A stretch of DNA of 64,000 nucleotides from Oceanobacillus polygoni (GCF_008304605.1 NZ_PIJY01000030.1:20580-84579); one strand, 5' to 3'; positions 8,091 to 17,075 are shown, numbered from the stretch's first letter. The notes: generated by a model from the sequence alone, not told the origin. Program-made: numbers and translations.

Positions 8091-9335
8091 TCACCCGCTT
8101 ACCTTTTCAAGATCTACTTCGATACCTGCAAGATTCGCTTTCGACTGGTTAACCAGATTGTTACCTGTAGAAACTAGTTTGCCAATTACTTCACCATTCT
8201 CTTTTTCTCCTTCTTCTACAAACTCATAAAGTGGATTTAAGAGGACTTCCCCATTTTCAACACCAAGCACTTCGCTTATAGCGACAATTTTCCTTGAATT
8301 ATCTCGCAACCGCATTAAGTGAATCATAATATCAATTGCTGAGGAAATTTGCTTACGAATTACTTCAACCGGTAGCGTCGCACCATTCAGTACCATTGTC
8401 TCAAGCCTGCTCAGCATATCTTTTACAGAGTTAGCGTGACCAGTGGAAAGTGAACCATCATGTCCAGTGTTCATCGCCTGCAGCATATCAAGCGCTTCTG
8501 CACCACGTACCTCACCGACAATAATTCGATCAGGCCGCATACGTAAGGAAGATTTGATCAAATCACGAATTGTAATTTCTCCCTTTCCTTCCGTATTTGC
8601 ATTACGAGTTTCCAAACTTACAAGATTCGGAACATTTTTAATTTGCAATTCAGCTGAATCCTCAATTGTAATGATCCGTTCGTCTTGTGGAATAAAGTTT
8701 GATAACACGTTTAGGAATGTTGTTTTTCCCGATCCAGTACCTCCACCGATAAAAATATTGTATTTCGAAACAACAAGCTTCCTTAGAAATTCAGCTGCTT
8801 CCTCTGAAATCGAATCATATTTGATTAAATCTTCAATGAGCAGTGGTTTGTCTGGAAATTTCCGTATTGTCATTACTGGACCTTTCAATGCAATTGGTGG
8901 TAGAACAACATTTACCCTGGAACCGTCTTGTAGTCTAGCATCGACTATTGGTGAGGATTCATTAACGACCCGATCGACTTTTGATACAATGGATTGAATA
9001 ATATCCTCCAGTTTTTGCTCACTTTCAAACTGAATATCTACTTGTGTAGTTGAACCAAATCGTTCGATAAAAATTTCCTTATGATTATTGATCATAATCT
9101 CGGTAATTGTTTTATCATCGATTAATGGTTGTAACACGTCATATCCACGAAATGAATTATAAATTCGCTCAACCAAATATTTGATTTCGACAGACTTTAA
9201 AGAATGTTCTTTCGCATAGTCAAAGACTGCAACTTCCACATATTCTTTTAACTCTTCATTCGTAATCGAGTGCATTAAATCAAGAGTTTCACGAAGCTGC
9301 TGAATGAGTTTTTTCACAACTTGTTCTTTATCCAA
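8091..9335 (-). CDS. tadA: TadA/CpaF-type pilus assembly ATPase
   Basis: 414-residue member of the type II/IV secretion ATPase family. The Walker A motif GGGTGSGKTT is at residues 197-206. A GEVRGAEALDML Walker B/Asp box region and the His box-like STGHANS follow. The N-terminal 120 residues are the usual CpaF all-alpha and sensory region. It powers pilin extrusion through TadB/TadC. Its start overlaps the 3' end of tadZ by eight bases, indicating translational coupling. All ATPase motifs look intact. Confidence 0.92.
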   Translation of the reverse strand: MDKEQVVKKLIQQLRETLDLMHSITNEELKEYVEVAVFDYAKEHSLKSVEIKYLVERIYNSFRGYDVLQPLIDDKTITEIMINNHKEIFIERFGSTTQVDIQFESEQKLEDIIQSIVSKVDRVVNESSPIVDARLQDGSRVNVVLPPIALKGPVMTIRKFPDKPLLIEDLIKYDSISEEAAEFLRKLVVSKYNIFIGGGTGSGKTTFLNVLSNFIPQDERIITIEDSAELQIKNVPNLVSLETRNANTEGKGEITIRDLIKSSLRMRPDRIIVGEVRGAEALDMLQAMNTGHDGSLSTGHANSVKDMLSRLETMVLNGATLPVEVIRKQISSAIDIMIHLMRLRDNSRKIVAISEVLGVENGEVLLNPLYEFVEEGEKENGEVIGKLVSTGNNLVNQSKANLAGIEVDLEKVSG

Positions 9336-10470
9336 TGGTTGAAACCCCCTCCAGTTCGACTAAAATCTTATCGTGAATAATGGATTGAAGTTCCTGATTA
9401 AATTGTTCATTCCCCAATATTTCGGAGCTGGATTGCATCGTTACCCAGTTTTCTATAAACGGGAGATAGCCTTCAACGGTAACGCCAGATTCTTCCATCG
9501 TACCTATCATCGAACCCGTATACTTATTTAAAAGTACTGTCAGCTTATCCTTAACGACGTTCTCCTTACCAATTAACTTCATTTCCTCATCAAAAAATGA
9601 TTTTGTTTTTAATAAACTTTGGACATCGTTTGCAATTGGCCAGATGATCTGGTCGCATTCTTTGATAGCCGCTATGTTTCTTTCGTGTAAGGAACTATCA
9701 AGATCGACGACAATATAATCATAAGCTCCCGTTTCAACAATTCCATTAATTAATCGCTTTACGTCTGCTTCATTGAATTCAAGTAGCTCATCCGCACTAA
9801 TCGCAATATCAAAATAATCAACCATGGAATAAGCATCGTATTTTTTCAATGCTTCAATTTTAGACAAAAGCTGAGGTGATTCTGCTTTTACATAATAAAA
9901 TATTTGCAGTGACGGATTATCTTCAGCAGATGTAAAATATAGTCTTGTTGTATTTAACAGCTCAAGATTTAAATAAAATACTTTTGCATGATTAAGCGCC
10001 AACTGTTTACTTAGATTTGTAGCAATTGTCGTCTTACCACTTCCTCCGATTGGAGAATAAACCGATAGAACTTTTGTTTTCTTGCTTCTGGCCAGTAACT
10101 TACCAGCTGATTGGTTTCGCTCATAGTAGATTGCAAGGATACTGGAAATCAGTTGATTTAACCGTTGATAACGAAACACCGATTCCATTGAATCCTTGCT
10201 TGTCGATAACTGATCATCTTCAAGTAAAATTGTGCATGTTTCAAGAGCTATATTAAGCTTTGGTTCATATAGCTCTGGACTAATTAACAGAATATCGATT
10301 AAGTCTCCCCGGCTAAGATAGGATTCCAGTTTCTCCTGTTCAGAAAAATATGTAACGATAAATCGTGACGCTTCCTCTGATATGCGCAAAAAGGCTGATA
10401 ATGATTCCATATAGCTACTATTATGGTCTGCCACGACAATTCGTATTTTTTTCAATTCATTCACCACCAC
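9328..10470 (-). CDS. tadZ: TadZ/CpaE-like MinD-family localisation ATPase
   Basis: 380 residues. Residues 1-120 resemble a degenerate receiver-type domain. From about 130 a MinD/ParA-like ATPase begins (SVYSPIGGSGKTTIATNLS), with the later switch motif DYIVVDLDSS. TadZ proteins place the Tad machinery within the cell. This is the first gene of the pilus operon. The frame opens with three GTG codons at 10470-10462; a TTG at 10455 preceded by GGTGGTG would give a cleaner start (KKIRIVVADHN), so the start is uncertain by five codons. The upstream region contains palindromes and a candidate promoter. Confidence 0.85.
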   Translation of the reverse strand: MVVNELKKIRIVVADHNSSYMESLSAFLRISEEASRFIVTYFSEQEKLESYLSRGDLIDILLISPELYEPKLNIALETCTILLEDDQLSTSKDSMESVFRYQRLNQLISSILAIYYERNQSAGKLLARSKKTKVLSVYSPIGGSGKTTIATNLSKQLALNHAKVFYLNLELLNTTRLYFTSAEDNPSLQIFYYVKAESPQLLSKIEALKKYDAYSMVDYFDIAISADELLEFNEADVKRLINGIVETGAYDYIVVDLDSSLHERNIAAIKECDQIIWPIANDVQSLLKTKSFFDEEMKLIGKENVVKDKLTVLLNKYTGSMIGTMEESGVTVEGYLPFIENWVTMQSSSEILGNEQFNQELQSIIHDKILVELEGVSTIG

Positions 10471-10577
10471 ATTAATTAATGCCTTCTCTTTTTCTCACAT
10501 AATATTACTAAAACTGTCACATAATTTTAAGGGGTTTTACCAAAAACAGTTATTTAGTCCTGGTTTAGTTCGGGCTT

Positions 10578-10624
10578 TATCTTGAATTTAAGATAAGGGG
10601 ATATATTAAATTTAAGATATATCC
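10578..10624. promoter_or_regulatory. paired palindromes, candidate operator in the pilus operon leader
   Basis: The 18-bp TATCTTGAATTTAAGATA (10578-10595) is a palindrome with a single mismatched pair. Immediately after it, 10599-10624 has 8-bp inverted arms GGATATAT and ATATATCC. The string AATTTAAGATA occurs in both (10585-10595 and 10609-10619), 24 bp apart. It lies about 110-150 bases upstream of tadZ and downstream of the candidate promoter, so it could be a repressor site or an RNA element. The protein that would bind is unknown. Confidence 0.45.
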
Positions 10625-10760
10625 ATTAAATACATATGTTTTTCCTTTTAAATCAATTATCGTACGTTTATTAGCCGTTAATTGAAAAAAACATAAAAAT
10701 AATGAAGGTTTTATCTTGTTTTCGAAAAATATTTCATATTCTGCATTGGAATAATAAGGA

Positions 10761-10788
10761 ATTATATAATCGTATATGTGTAGATCAA
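10761..10788 (-). promoter_or_regulatory. candidate sigma-A promoter for the pilus operon
   Basis: On the minus strand TTGATC (10788-10783) and TATAAT (10766-10761) are separated by 16 bases. A start near 10754 would give a leader of about 280 bases before tadZ. The region is AT-rich, so chance matches are likely. Confidence 0.4.
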
Positions 10789-10828
10789 ATTGACTAGTTA
10801 GTGATAATTAGCTGAATTTTTTCGGGAA

Positions 10829-10854
10829 TGTAACGAAAATGTAACATAAACGAC
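10829..10854 (+). promoter_or_regulatory. candidate ECF-sigma promoter upstream of the TcaA-like gene
   Basis: TGTAAC (10829-10834) and CGAC (10851-10854) are separated by 16 bases, resembling the Bacillus sigma-X/M/W class. It lies about 200 bases upstream of the gene at 11058, leaving a long leader. Regulation by envelope stress would suit a TcaA-like membrane protein, but this is inference. Confidence 0.4.
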
Positions 10855-11057
10855 ATGTTTTTTAATATTAATTCTCGTGCAAAAATCGCTTTTTGACAGT
10901 GATTTATTAGCAAATTCGTAATCACTAACAATTAAAATTTTATTCTGTTAATTTTAAATACCCAAATATCTATCGAAATAAACAGTATATAAGTAGCATC
11001 CGAATTCGTTCATCTTATGATAATATGAAAATATTGACATAGATTAAGGGAGGAAAT

Positions 11058-12485
11058 ATGTTTATGAAGTGTCCGAATTGTAGCCACGAACTTTCCGGGA
11101 AAAAGAAATTCTGTCCCGAATGTGGGGCTAACGTTTCAGAACAAAAAGCACCAAGAAATAAGAAAATGTTTCTATTCATAGGAGCAATTATCGGGGTATT
11201 TTTAATTGCAGCCATCAGTTTGTATGTAGTTGGAAACAAGTCTTTTGGTACAGAACAAAGCATATCTGCTTTCGAAGAGGCTGTTGCTAATGAAGATACA
11301 GCAAAACTGAAGTCCTTACTCGTTCCAGCTGTTGAGTCATTTGAAATAACCGAGGAAAATACAAGCGCATTTATCAATTATCTTCATTCTAATCCAGATT
11401 CACTAGATGAGCTTACTTCCAGATTTCATAGTCAAGCAGAATTTATCAATCAAACCGACGGAAATAATGGTACTGCATACATGGATGATGTCTATGCGAC
11501 CTTAAACCTTATCCAGGATGGTAAGGCATGGTTATTATTTGATGAATACAAGTTTGAAGTTATCCCTGCTATGATTACACTAGGAGCAGAGAATGAAAAC
11601 ATTACATTATCCATAAATGAAGAGGAAGTTGCTACTACAACGGAGGAAACATTTGAAGAGAGTTTCGGTCCATTTATGCCTGGAATATACGCTGTTCACG
11701 CTTTATTTGATAATACATATGTAACGGCAGAGCAAAGTGGTGAGCTTGAACTCTTTAATAATCGCCAGCAAGCAGCGCTACACAATTTTGATCTTCCGCT
11801 TGCACCGGTTACCGCACACGCTCTTGAGGATGATTTTACGTTATATATTAACGATGAAGAATCTGACATTACGATTGCAGAAGGCGAACAATCCATTGGA
11901 ACCTTTCCAAATGACGGTTCCGTTTCCTTAGATATTAGAAAAGATTATCCATGGGGAGAGGTAAAGAGTGAAGAGGTTACAATTGATAGTGACCATGTGA
12001 GCTTTAACAAGCTTCATGCGTTAAATGAAGAAGCCCTTCATGCGTTAATGGAACAACTGAATGAAACAATTGCACAGTATCAAGTAGCACTTTCTGAAAG
12101 AGATGCTTCCCTATTAACTGATGGCATTACAGATAATTTCAAAGAAAGCTTAGAAGATCAAATTGACGACGTAGAAAAGAAAAAATCAGATTATACTGGA
12201 AAACTTGTTCACACTACATTCGATATGTCAAAAGTGAGCGATCCACAATTTGATGAAGATCATGATGCCTACTCAATTGAATTTTATGTTCACCATGTTT
12301 TCCATGAACCAAACAGCAACCTAGGTTGGCTATTACGCGATAATGATGAGGACCATTACACAAGATCGAGAAAACTAACTGTCATTTATGATGAAGATGC
12401 AGGAGAATGGAAACTTGATTCCAATGTAAATGAATACTTCATTATTATTGATTCTCAAGCTGAGGAATTTGAAATAGACGAGTAA
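11058..12485 (+). CDS. TcaA/YvbJ-like membrane protein with N-terminal zinc ribbon
   Basis: 475 residues. Residues 1-30 are a CxxC...CxxC zinc ribbon (KCPNCS and FCPECG). A transmembrane helix follows at about 38-58, then a large extracytoplasmic part of about 410 residues with acidic, repeated beta-type segments. This is the architecture of Staphylococcus TcaA and Bacillus YvbJ, membrane proteins linked to cell-envelope antibiotic response. There are two possible starts, ATG 11058 and ATG 11064; AGGGAGG suits the second slightly better. Monocistronic: a strong terminator follows and the pilus operon diverges upstream. Function in this organism is not established. Confidence 0.7.
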   Translation: MFMKCPNCSHELSGKKKFCPECGANVSEQKAPRNKKMFLFIGAIIGVFLIAAISLYVVGNKSFGTEQSISAFEEAVANEDTAKLKSLLVPAVESFEITEENTSAFINYLHSNPDSLDELTSRFHSQAEFINQTDGNNGTAYMDDVYATLNLIQDGKAWLLFDEYKFEVIPAMITLGAENENITLSINEEEVATTTEETFEESFGPFMPGIYAVHALFDNTYVTAEQSGELELFNNRQQAALHNFDLPLAPVTAHALEDDFTLYINDEESDITIAEGEQSIGTFPNDGSVSLDIRKDYPWGEVKSEEVTIDSDHVSFNKLHALNEEALHALMEQLNETIAQYQVALSERDASLLTDGITDNFKESLEDQIDDVEKKKSDYTGKLVHTTFDMSKVSDPQFDEDHDAYSIEFYVHHVFHEPNSNLGWLLRDNDEDHYTRSRKLTVIYDEDAGEWKLDSNVNEYFIIIDSQAEEFEIDE

Positions 12486-12489
12486 GATG

Positions 12490-12535
12490 AAGGGTGTCAT
12501 ATGTAAGTGTTTAACTTAGATATGACACCCTTTTA
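12490..12535 (+). terminator. rho-independent terminator after the TcaA-like gene
   Basis: Arms AAGGGTGTCATAT and ATATGACACCCTT with a short AT-rich loop are followed by TTTT. It begins five bases after the stop codon. Confidence 0.85.
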
Positions 12536-12591
12536 GTATTTTCCTTGATCTCCCTTGGAGAAATAAACATTTTATACCGAACAAACTTATT

Positions 12592-12640
12592 CAATAAAAA
12601 TAGTGGGTACCATTGTCCCTAGACACGGTATCCACTATCC
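12592..12640 (-). terminator. rho-independent terminator after greA
   Basis: Minus-strand arms ATAGTGGATACC and GGTACCCACTAT (one wobble) are followed by TTTTTATT. It lies about 25 bases past the greA stop. Confidence 0.8.
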
Positions 12641-12664
12641 GTTTTAAAACCAATTTATTACTTA

Positions 12665-13141
12665 CTACTCCACCTTCGTAATTTTAACTTGAATATCGCC
12701 ACCAGGAGTTGCTACTGCTACCTCTGTTCCAATTTCATGACCTAATAAGCTCTTTGCCATTGGAGAATCATTGGAAATCTTGCCTTCAAACGGATCTGCT
12801 TCAGCACTTCCAACAATCGTATAGGTTTCTTCATCACCATCAGGTAATTCTACAAATGTTACCGTTTTACCTAATGAAACAATGTCTGGATTATCATTAT
12901 CATTTTCAATGATGACTGCATTTCGAATCATTTTCTCCACTTGCGTAATGCGTTGCTCAACAAAAGCTTGGTCATCTTTTGCTGCATCATATTCGGAGTT
13001 CTCTGATAGGTCGCCAAAGTCTCGAGCAACTTTAATACGTTCCACAACCTCTTGACGTCTATCTGTTTTCAAATAATGTAATTCCTTCTCTAATTTTTCT
13101 TTCCCCTCTTGGGTCATGTAATAACTTTTCTCTACAACCAT
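12665..13141 (-). CDS. greA: transcription elongation factor GreA
   Basis: 158 residues from ATG 13141, which is eight bases after GAAGGAG; an upstream in-frame GTG at 13150 touches that site and is not credible. The N-terminal coiled coil (to about residue 78) includes the tip motif [12 protein letters not shown], with the acidic residues that reach the polymerase active site. The C-terminal FKBP-like domain includes VSLGKTV and [13 protein letters not shown]. GreA rescues backtracked RNA polymerase by stimulating transcript cleavage. Length and motifs are those of the family; synteny with udk matches Bacillus. Confidence 0.97.
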   Translation of the reverse strand: MVVEKSYYMTQEGKEKLEKELHYLKTDRRQEVVERIKVARDFGDLSENSEYDAAKDDQAFVEQRITQVEKMIRNAVIIENDNDNPDIVSLGKTVTFVELPDGDEETYTIVGSAEADPFEGKISNDSPMAKSLLGHEIGTEVAVATPGGDIQVKITKVE

Positions 13142-13270
13142 TCCAAACACTCCTTCTTTTCACTATACAAATAAAAATAAGCGTTAAAGCTTATGCACAC
13201 GATTAAAAAAATATACTAAACATTACTATGGCAGATTTGTAACCGTTTTTCAATCTTTTTGTTTTAGAGG

Positions 13271-13360
13271 AAGTTCAAAAAGTCCGGTGAAAATGATACA
13301 TCAAATTTCTCCTTTGACGAGAGCGGAACTTCTTGATCTTTTTAATCCTCCAATTTAAAC
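13271..13360 (-). repeat. MITE-like repeat family, copy A (short/degenerate)
   Basis: Shares the end AGTTCAAAAAGTCCGGT and the block ATGATACATC with copies at 20088, 27685 and 60167; the other end (TTTTTAATCCTCC) is a degenerate form of that family's second end. Only about 90 bp, so the variable middle is largely deleted. It lies directly downstream of udk. Confidence 0.7.
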
Positions 13361-13367
13361 TTACTCT

Positions 13368-13994
13368 TTATTTCTTAGCTAAGATTGTTTCGATTTTAGA
13401 AGCCATTATATCAATGGCGACATGGTTTTGTCCACCTTCAGGAATTATAATATCTGCGTATCGCTTTGACGGCTCAATAAATTGCAAGTGAGCCGGTCGT
13501 ACACTGTTAATGTACTGGTCGATAACGGAATCTAATGAACGACCTCTTTCCTTAATATCCCTTAATAATCGACGGATAATACGAAGGTCGGCATCTGTAT
13601 CAACAAATACTTTAATATCCATTAAATCAACAAGCCGAGGATCTTCTAGTATTAAAATTCCTTCAACAATAATGACTTCTTTCGGTTCTACATCGATTAC
13701 CTCATCTGATCGTGTATGAATTTTATAATCATAAACAGGCTTTTCGATAGGCTTATGATTCATTAAATCACGTAAATGCTCAATTAACAAATCATTATCA
13801 AATGCTAACGGATGATCATAATTTGTGTTTAATCTTTCTTCTAATGGAAGATGACTTTGATCTTTATAATAATAATCTTGTTCAATAACAAGAATAGTCT
13901 TATCTGTAAAGCGTTGACAGATGGAACGTGTAACAGATGTTTTTCCGCTGCCACTTCCTCCTGCTACGCCGATAACTACTGGCTTATCCCTCAC
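13368..13994 (-). CDS. udk: uridine kinase
   Basis: 208 residues. The P-loop GGSGSGKTS is at residues 12-20, followed by [10 protein letters not shown] and YDHPLAFD, which are substrate-binding motifs of uridine/cytidine kinase, then [14 protein letters not shown]. It phosphorylates uridine and cytidine in pyrimidine salvage, using ATP or GTP. Its start overlaps the end of the O-methyltransferase gene by 11 bp, so the two are translationally coupled. In Bacillus subtilis two U32 peptidase genes separate these two; here they are absent. Confidence 0.96.
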   Translation of the reverse strand: MRDKPVVIGVAGGSGSGKTSVTRSICQRFTDKTILVIEQDYYYKDQSHLPLEERLNTNYDHPLAFDNDLLIEHLRDLMNHKPIEKPVYDYKIHTRSDEVIDVEPKEVIIVEGILILEDPRLVDLMDIKVFVDTDADLRIIRRLLRDIKERGRSLDSVIDQYINSVRPAHLQFIEPSKRYADIIIPEGGQNHVAIDIMASKIETILAKK

Positions 13995-14652
13995 GAAAAA
14001 GCACCTCTTCTTCTTTCATTTTATAACTTACTGCTACCCCATCACCGATTGGTAAAATCGTTGTTTTGAAGTCAGGGTGGTTCATTAGCATCTCATTATA
14101 ATTCCTTATTTTTTCTACCATTTTCTGATAACGCTTTGGAACATCGACAGGGTTAGCAACGTACCCTCTGAATAATACGTTATCCGAAATGATAACACCG
14201 TTTGGATTTAACATTGGGTTAGCAAGCTCAAAAAAGCGCTCATATTGACCCTTCGCAGCATCAATAAATATCATGTCAAATCGCTTTCCTTGACTTGCTA
14301 ACTCTGGAAGCTTGTCTAACGCATCACCCTGTATCACGTTGATTTGCTGTTGCTTGTTTAACGATTTAATATTCTTTACTGCTTGAAGATAACGTTGTTC
14401 GTCTTTTTCAATTGTTATAATGTAAGAGTTTGAACTCGCTGCTTGCATGCGTAATGCAGAATATCCAATCGCAGTACCGACTTCTAAAATTTGCTTGGGA
14501 CAAGTCAGCCGAACAAGCTGTGCTACAAAATTCATCCCTGCTCTATCCATAATCGGCACACGGTCTGTCTTTGCTTCCGATTCTAGTCGGGTTATCCAAT
14601 CTTCTTGTTCCGGTAATATAGCTGTTAAATAGCTTGTTAGCTCTTCGTTCAT
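13984..14652 (-). CDS. SAM-dependent O-methyltransferase (YrrM/TrmR family)
   Basis: 222 residues from ATG 14652 (GAGG eight bases upstream); a longer frame back to 14712 has no ribosome binding site. Class I methyltransferase motifs: [12 protein letters not shown] (motif I), [12 protein letters not shown] and [12 protein letters not shown], as in the catechol O-methyltransferase-like family. The Bacillus orthologue at this locus methylates 5-hydroxyuridine at tRNA position 34 to give 5-methoxyuridine (TrmR); the orthology is by family and synteny. It lies between mltG and udk. Confidence 0.88.
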   Translation of the reverse strand: MNEELTSYLTAILPEQEDWITRLESEAKTDRVPIMDRAGMNFVAQLVRLTCPKQILEVGTAIGYSALRMQAASSNSYIITIEKDEQRYLQAVKNIKSLNKQQQINVIQGDALDKLPELASQGKRFDMIFIDAAKGQYERFFELANPMLNPNGVIISDNVLFRGYVANPVDVPKRYQKMVEKIRNYNEMLMNHPDFKTTILPIGDGVAVSYKMKEEEVLFREG

Positions 14653-14724
14653 AGTTATAACCTCTTTATTCAATATGCTTATAAAAACGGGAAATGTGAA
14701 ATACCATTTCACATTTCCGGGTGA

Positions 14725-15843
14725 TTAATTCATATATTCATCTCTGTTTTGCAAATGCTCCTCATACGTTTCAGCATAATATATATTTCCTTTTTTATCA
14801 TGCAAGAAGTATAAATATTCCGTTTCTGCTGGGTCAACTACTGCATTTAAGGAGTTTTCTGCGAAATTGGAAATTGGTCCAATTGGCAAAGCAGTGACTT
14901 TATATGTGTTGTATGGTGATTCTACTTCCAAATCCTCGTAAGTAACTACCTCATTATGCTCTCCTAAAGCGTATAAAACGGTAGGATCTGTCTGAAGTGG
15001 CATTTCCGCTTCCAAGCGGTTATAAAATACACCTGAAATTTGCTCCCTTTGTTCTTCACTTGCTGTTTCTCTTTCAACGATAGAAGCAAATGTGAGTGCC
15101 TCATGTACATTAAAATCTAATTCCTCAATAGCTGGCATATACTTAGATACTACGCTTTGTGTTTGTTCAAGCATTCCTTCAACAATAGATTCAATGCTTG
15201 GGGATTCAACGTAATAATCATAGGTCGAAGCAAATAAATAGCCTTCTAATGGTGTTCGAATATCCGGATCGAGTATTTCTTCTGATAAAAGATTCGGGTA
15301 TCGATTCATCAATTCTTTAATATAGGATCGATCATTTACAGTTTCAAGAAACTCTTCTTTCGAGAAATCCAACCGCTCACTATAAATTTCAGCAATCTGA
15401 TCAACTGTTAGTCCTTCAGGAATGGTTACGGTGTGTACTGCATCTAGGATTACCCTTCCGTTTTTAAGTGACTCAATAATTTCATCAAACGTCATCGCTG
15501 GTGTAAAAGTATATTCGCCTGCTTGAAAATCAGACTCATTTTTAAACTTTACATAGAACCGAAAAATTTTCCCGTCTTTAATAATTCCGTTTTCTTCTAA
15601 TATCGTAGCAATACCTGAGCTTGAAGAACCGATTGGTATTTCTACCGTAATTTCTTCTTCGCTTTCTGCATCTACAGGCTCCAGAGCCGATTTTACATAT
15701 AAATAACCTGAAATTGCACCGATGACTAATATCAGGAATAAAGCAACAAGTATAATTAATACAATCTTCCTTACAGTACTTGCCTCTTGGCTTCTGGTAA
15801 TAAGGTTGTCCTTAAAACTACCTGAATCTTTCTTTTTGGACAT
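14725..15843 (-). CDS. mltG: endolytic peptidoglycan transglycosylase MltG (YceG-like)
   Basis: 372 residues from ATG 15843, seven bases after AAAGGGGG. A cytoplasmic N terminus of about 25 residues, a transmembrane helix at 26-48, then an extracellular YceG domain. The catalytic Glu lies in the segment FASIVERETA; the downstream FYNRLEAEMPLQTDPTVLYALG motif is characteristic. MltG cuts nascent glycan strands near the membrane and works with the cell elongation machinery. It is followed by the O-methyltransferase gene at a distance of about 70 bp. Confidence 0.93.
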   Translation of the reverse strand: MSKKKDSGSFKDNLITRSQEASTVRKIVLIILVALFLILVIGAISGYLYVKSALEPVDAESEEEITVEIPIGSSSSGIATILEENGIIKDGKIFRFYVKFKNESDFQAGEYTFTPAMTFDEIIESLKNGRVILDAVHTVTIPEGLTVDQIAEIYSERLDFSKEEFLETVNDRSYIKELMNRYPNLLSEEILDPDIRTPLEGYLFASTYDYYVESPSIESIVEGMLEQTQSVVSKYMPAIEELDFNVHEALTFASIVERETASEEQREQISGVFYNRLEAEMPLQTDPTVLYALGEHNEVVTYEDLEVESPYNTYKVTALPIGPISNFAENSLNAVVDPAETEYLYFLHDKKGNIYYAETYEEHLQNRDEYMN

Positions 15844-15916
15844 CCAATATCCCCCTTTCATCCGCTATATTATACTAAAAAATGATTATTTTATCCATAA
15901 TATAGCGGAAATCAAC

Positions 15917-15945
15917 AAAAGCACAAGCGCTCGTGTAGCGACAGA
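15917..15945 (+). repeat. fragment of the GCGCAAGCGC dispersed repeat family
   Basis: AAAAGCACAAGCGCTCGTGTAGCGAC resembles the left end of the elements at 51437 and (inverted) 24150 but ends there. Probably a decayed remnant between mltG and yrzB. Confidence 0.45.
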
Positions 15946-15962
15946 TAGGTATTTACCAAGCA

Positions 15963-15998
15963 AAAGCTGATGTCAAATTCCGACATCAGCCCTTTTTT
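15963..15998. terminator. rho-independent terminator of the ireB-ruvX-yrzB operon
   Basis: GCTGATGTC (15966-15974) and GACATCAGC (15982-15990) form a perfect 9-bp stem. The minus strand ends in TTTTGC and the plus strand in seven T, so it could work in either direction; the gene it serves is on the minus strand. Confidence 0.8.
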
Positions 15999-16012
15999 TA
16001 TTGATTTATTAC

Positions 16013-16294
16013 TTACGATTCGTCCTCTTCATCCGCTAATGTATTTAGCATTTCTTCAACGATATCCCATTCCTCATCCGATTCAATCGGGAAGAGTGAT
16101 AGGTCAGAGTCGTCTGTTTCCTCATAACGGAAAGCATAAACTTCTACTTCCTCATCATCTGCTTGCTCAGCAGGGACAACTGCAATATATGTTTGGCTTG
16201 TTTCATCAACATCAAATGTAAACAGTACCTCAAATAGGTGCTCTTCACCATTTTCATCTGGTATAATAATTCTTTCCTTTTCTTCTAATCCCAT
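16013..16294 (-). CDS. yrzB: DUF1292 protein YrzB
   Basis: 93 residues, strongly acidic, with the DUF1292 pattern (IIPDENGEEHLFEVLFTFD, then YIAVVPAEQ and VYAFRYEE). Cytoplasmic, no signal or membrane segment. It is always found after ruvX and ireB in Bacillaceae, as here (12 bp after ruvX). Molecular function is unknown. Confidence 0.88.
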   Translation of the reverse strand: MGLEEKERIIIPDENGEEHLFEVLFTFDVDETSQTYIAVVPAEQADDEEVEVYAFRYEETDDSDLSLFPIESDEEWDIVEEMLNTLADEEDES

Positions 16295-16306
16295 ACAAAC
16301 ACTCCT

Positions 16307-16720
16307 TTATTTTTGATCGAGATAACCTTGTAAAATCATTACTGCGGCCATTTTATCAATAATCTTTTTTCTTTTCTTTCTACTCATATCAGCTTCGAGA
16401 AGCACACGTTCTGCTGCGACTGTTGAAAGCCGTTCATCCCACAGATCAGCTGGAATACCATGTACTTCTTCCAAATGGCGCGCATATCTTTGAGATGCTT
16501 CACCACGTTCGCCAATCGTCCCATTCATGTTTTTCGGTAAACCAACGACAGCTTTTCCAATTTCATGTGTTTCTATAATTGATTTAAGCTGAGCATCCGC
16601 TGAATGAATATCGGCTTCATCCCATTTAATCGTTGTTAAACCTTGCGCTGTCCAACCAAATGCGTCACTGACCGCTACACCAATCGTTTTTGATCCTACA
16701 TCTAATCCTACAATTTTCAT
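16307..16720 (-). CDS. ruvX: RuvX/YqgF RNase H-fold nuclease
   Basis: 137 residues. It opens with [15 protein letters not shown], the catalytic Asp motif of the YqgF fold, with [25 protein letters not shown] and the C-terminal [15 protein letters not shown]. The family is annotated as a putative Holliday junction resolvase and is involved in pre-16S rRNA 5' maturation. Second gene of the ireB operon, 11 bases downstream of the ireB stop. Confidence 0.94.
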   Translation of the reverse strand: MKIVGLDVGSKTIGVAVSDAFGWTAQGLTTIKWDEADIHSADAQLKSIIETHEIGKAVVGLPKNMNGTIGERGEASQRYARHLEEVHGIPADLWDERLSTVAAERVLLEADMSRKKRKKIIDKMAAVMILQGYLDQK

Positions 16721-16731
16721 TTACTTATCCT

Positions 16732-16998
16732 TTACTTATCTTTATGCTGTTCTAAATAAAATTTAACCAATTCTTCGATTACCTCATCTCGTTCAACTTT
16801 ACGAATTAGATTTCTCGCATCATTGTATCTCGGAATATATGCTGGATCTCCTGATAATAAATAACCTACTATCTGATTGATCGGATTATATCCCTTTTCC
16901 TGTAGAGACTCATGTACCGTCAGAAGAATATCTTTAATATCCTGGTCGAATGGTTCCTCTGAGAAATTAAATTTCATCGTCTTGTCTATTGAACTCAT
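16732..16998 (-). CDS. ireB: IreB family regulatory phosphoprotein
   Basis: 88 residues from ATG 16998, seven bases after GAGG; the frame runs back to a TTG at 17016 without a ribosome binding site. Sequence [15 protein letters not shown] and [20 protein letters not shown] are highly conserved in the DUF965/IreB family. Enterococcus IreB is a substrate of the Ser/Thr kinase IreK and the N-terminal Thr residues are phosphorylated; Thr7 is present here. First gene of the operon, with a good promoter at 17076-17104. Confidence 0.94.
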   Translation of the reverse strand: MSSIDKTMKFNFSEEPFDQDIKDILLTVHESLQEKGYNPINQIVGYLLSGDPAYIPRYNDARNLIRKVERDEVIEELVKFYLEQHKDK

Positions 16999-17075
16999 CG
17001 TGACACCTCGTTCCAAGTTTGCCTTGTTATGCTTCTACCTCTTCTAATTCATATTCTAACATGTTTATACAAATT

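Larger units (their letters stand above)
10471..11057. other. 587-bp divergent intergenic region between the pilus operon and the TcaA-like gene
   Basis: Very AT-rich and free of convincing open frames on both strands. It contains two palindromes (10578-10595 and 10599-10624), a sigma-A-like promoter on the minus strand (10761-10788) and an ECF-like promoter on the plus strand (10829-10854), listed separately. It is the largest gene-free stretch in the accessory region and must hold the control of both flanking units. Confidence 0.7.

Noticed and set aside
8443..8997. 184-codon open frame opposite the tadA ATPase gene
   Set aside because: Antisense shadow of a strongly conserved ATPase; no ribosome binding site and a Ser/Arg-rich composition typical of reversed coding sequence.
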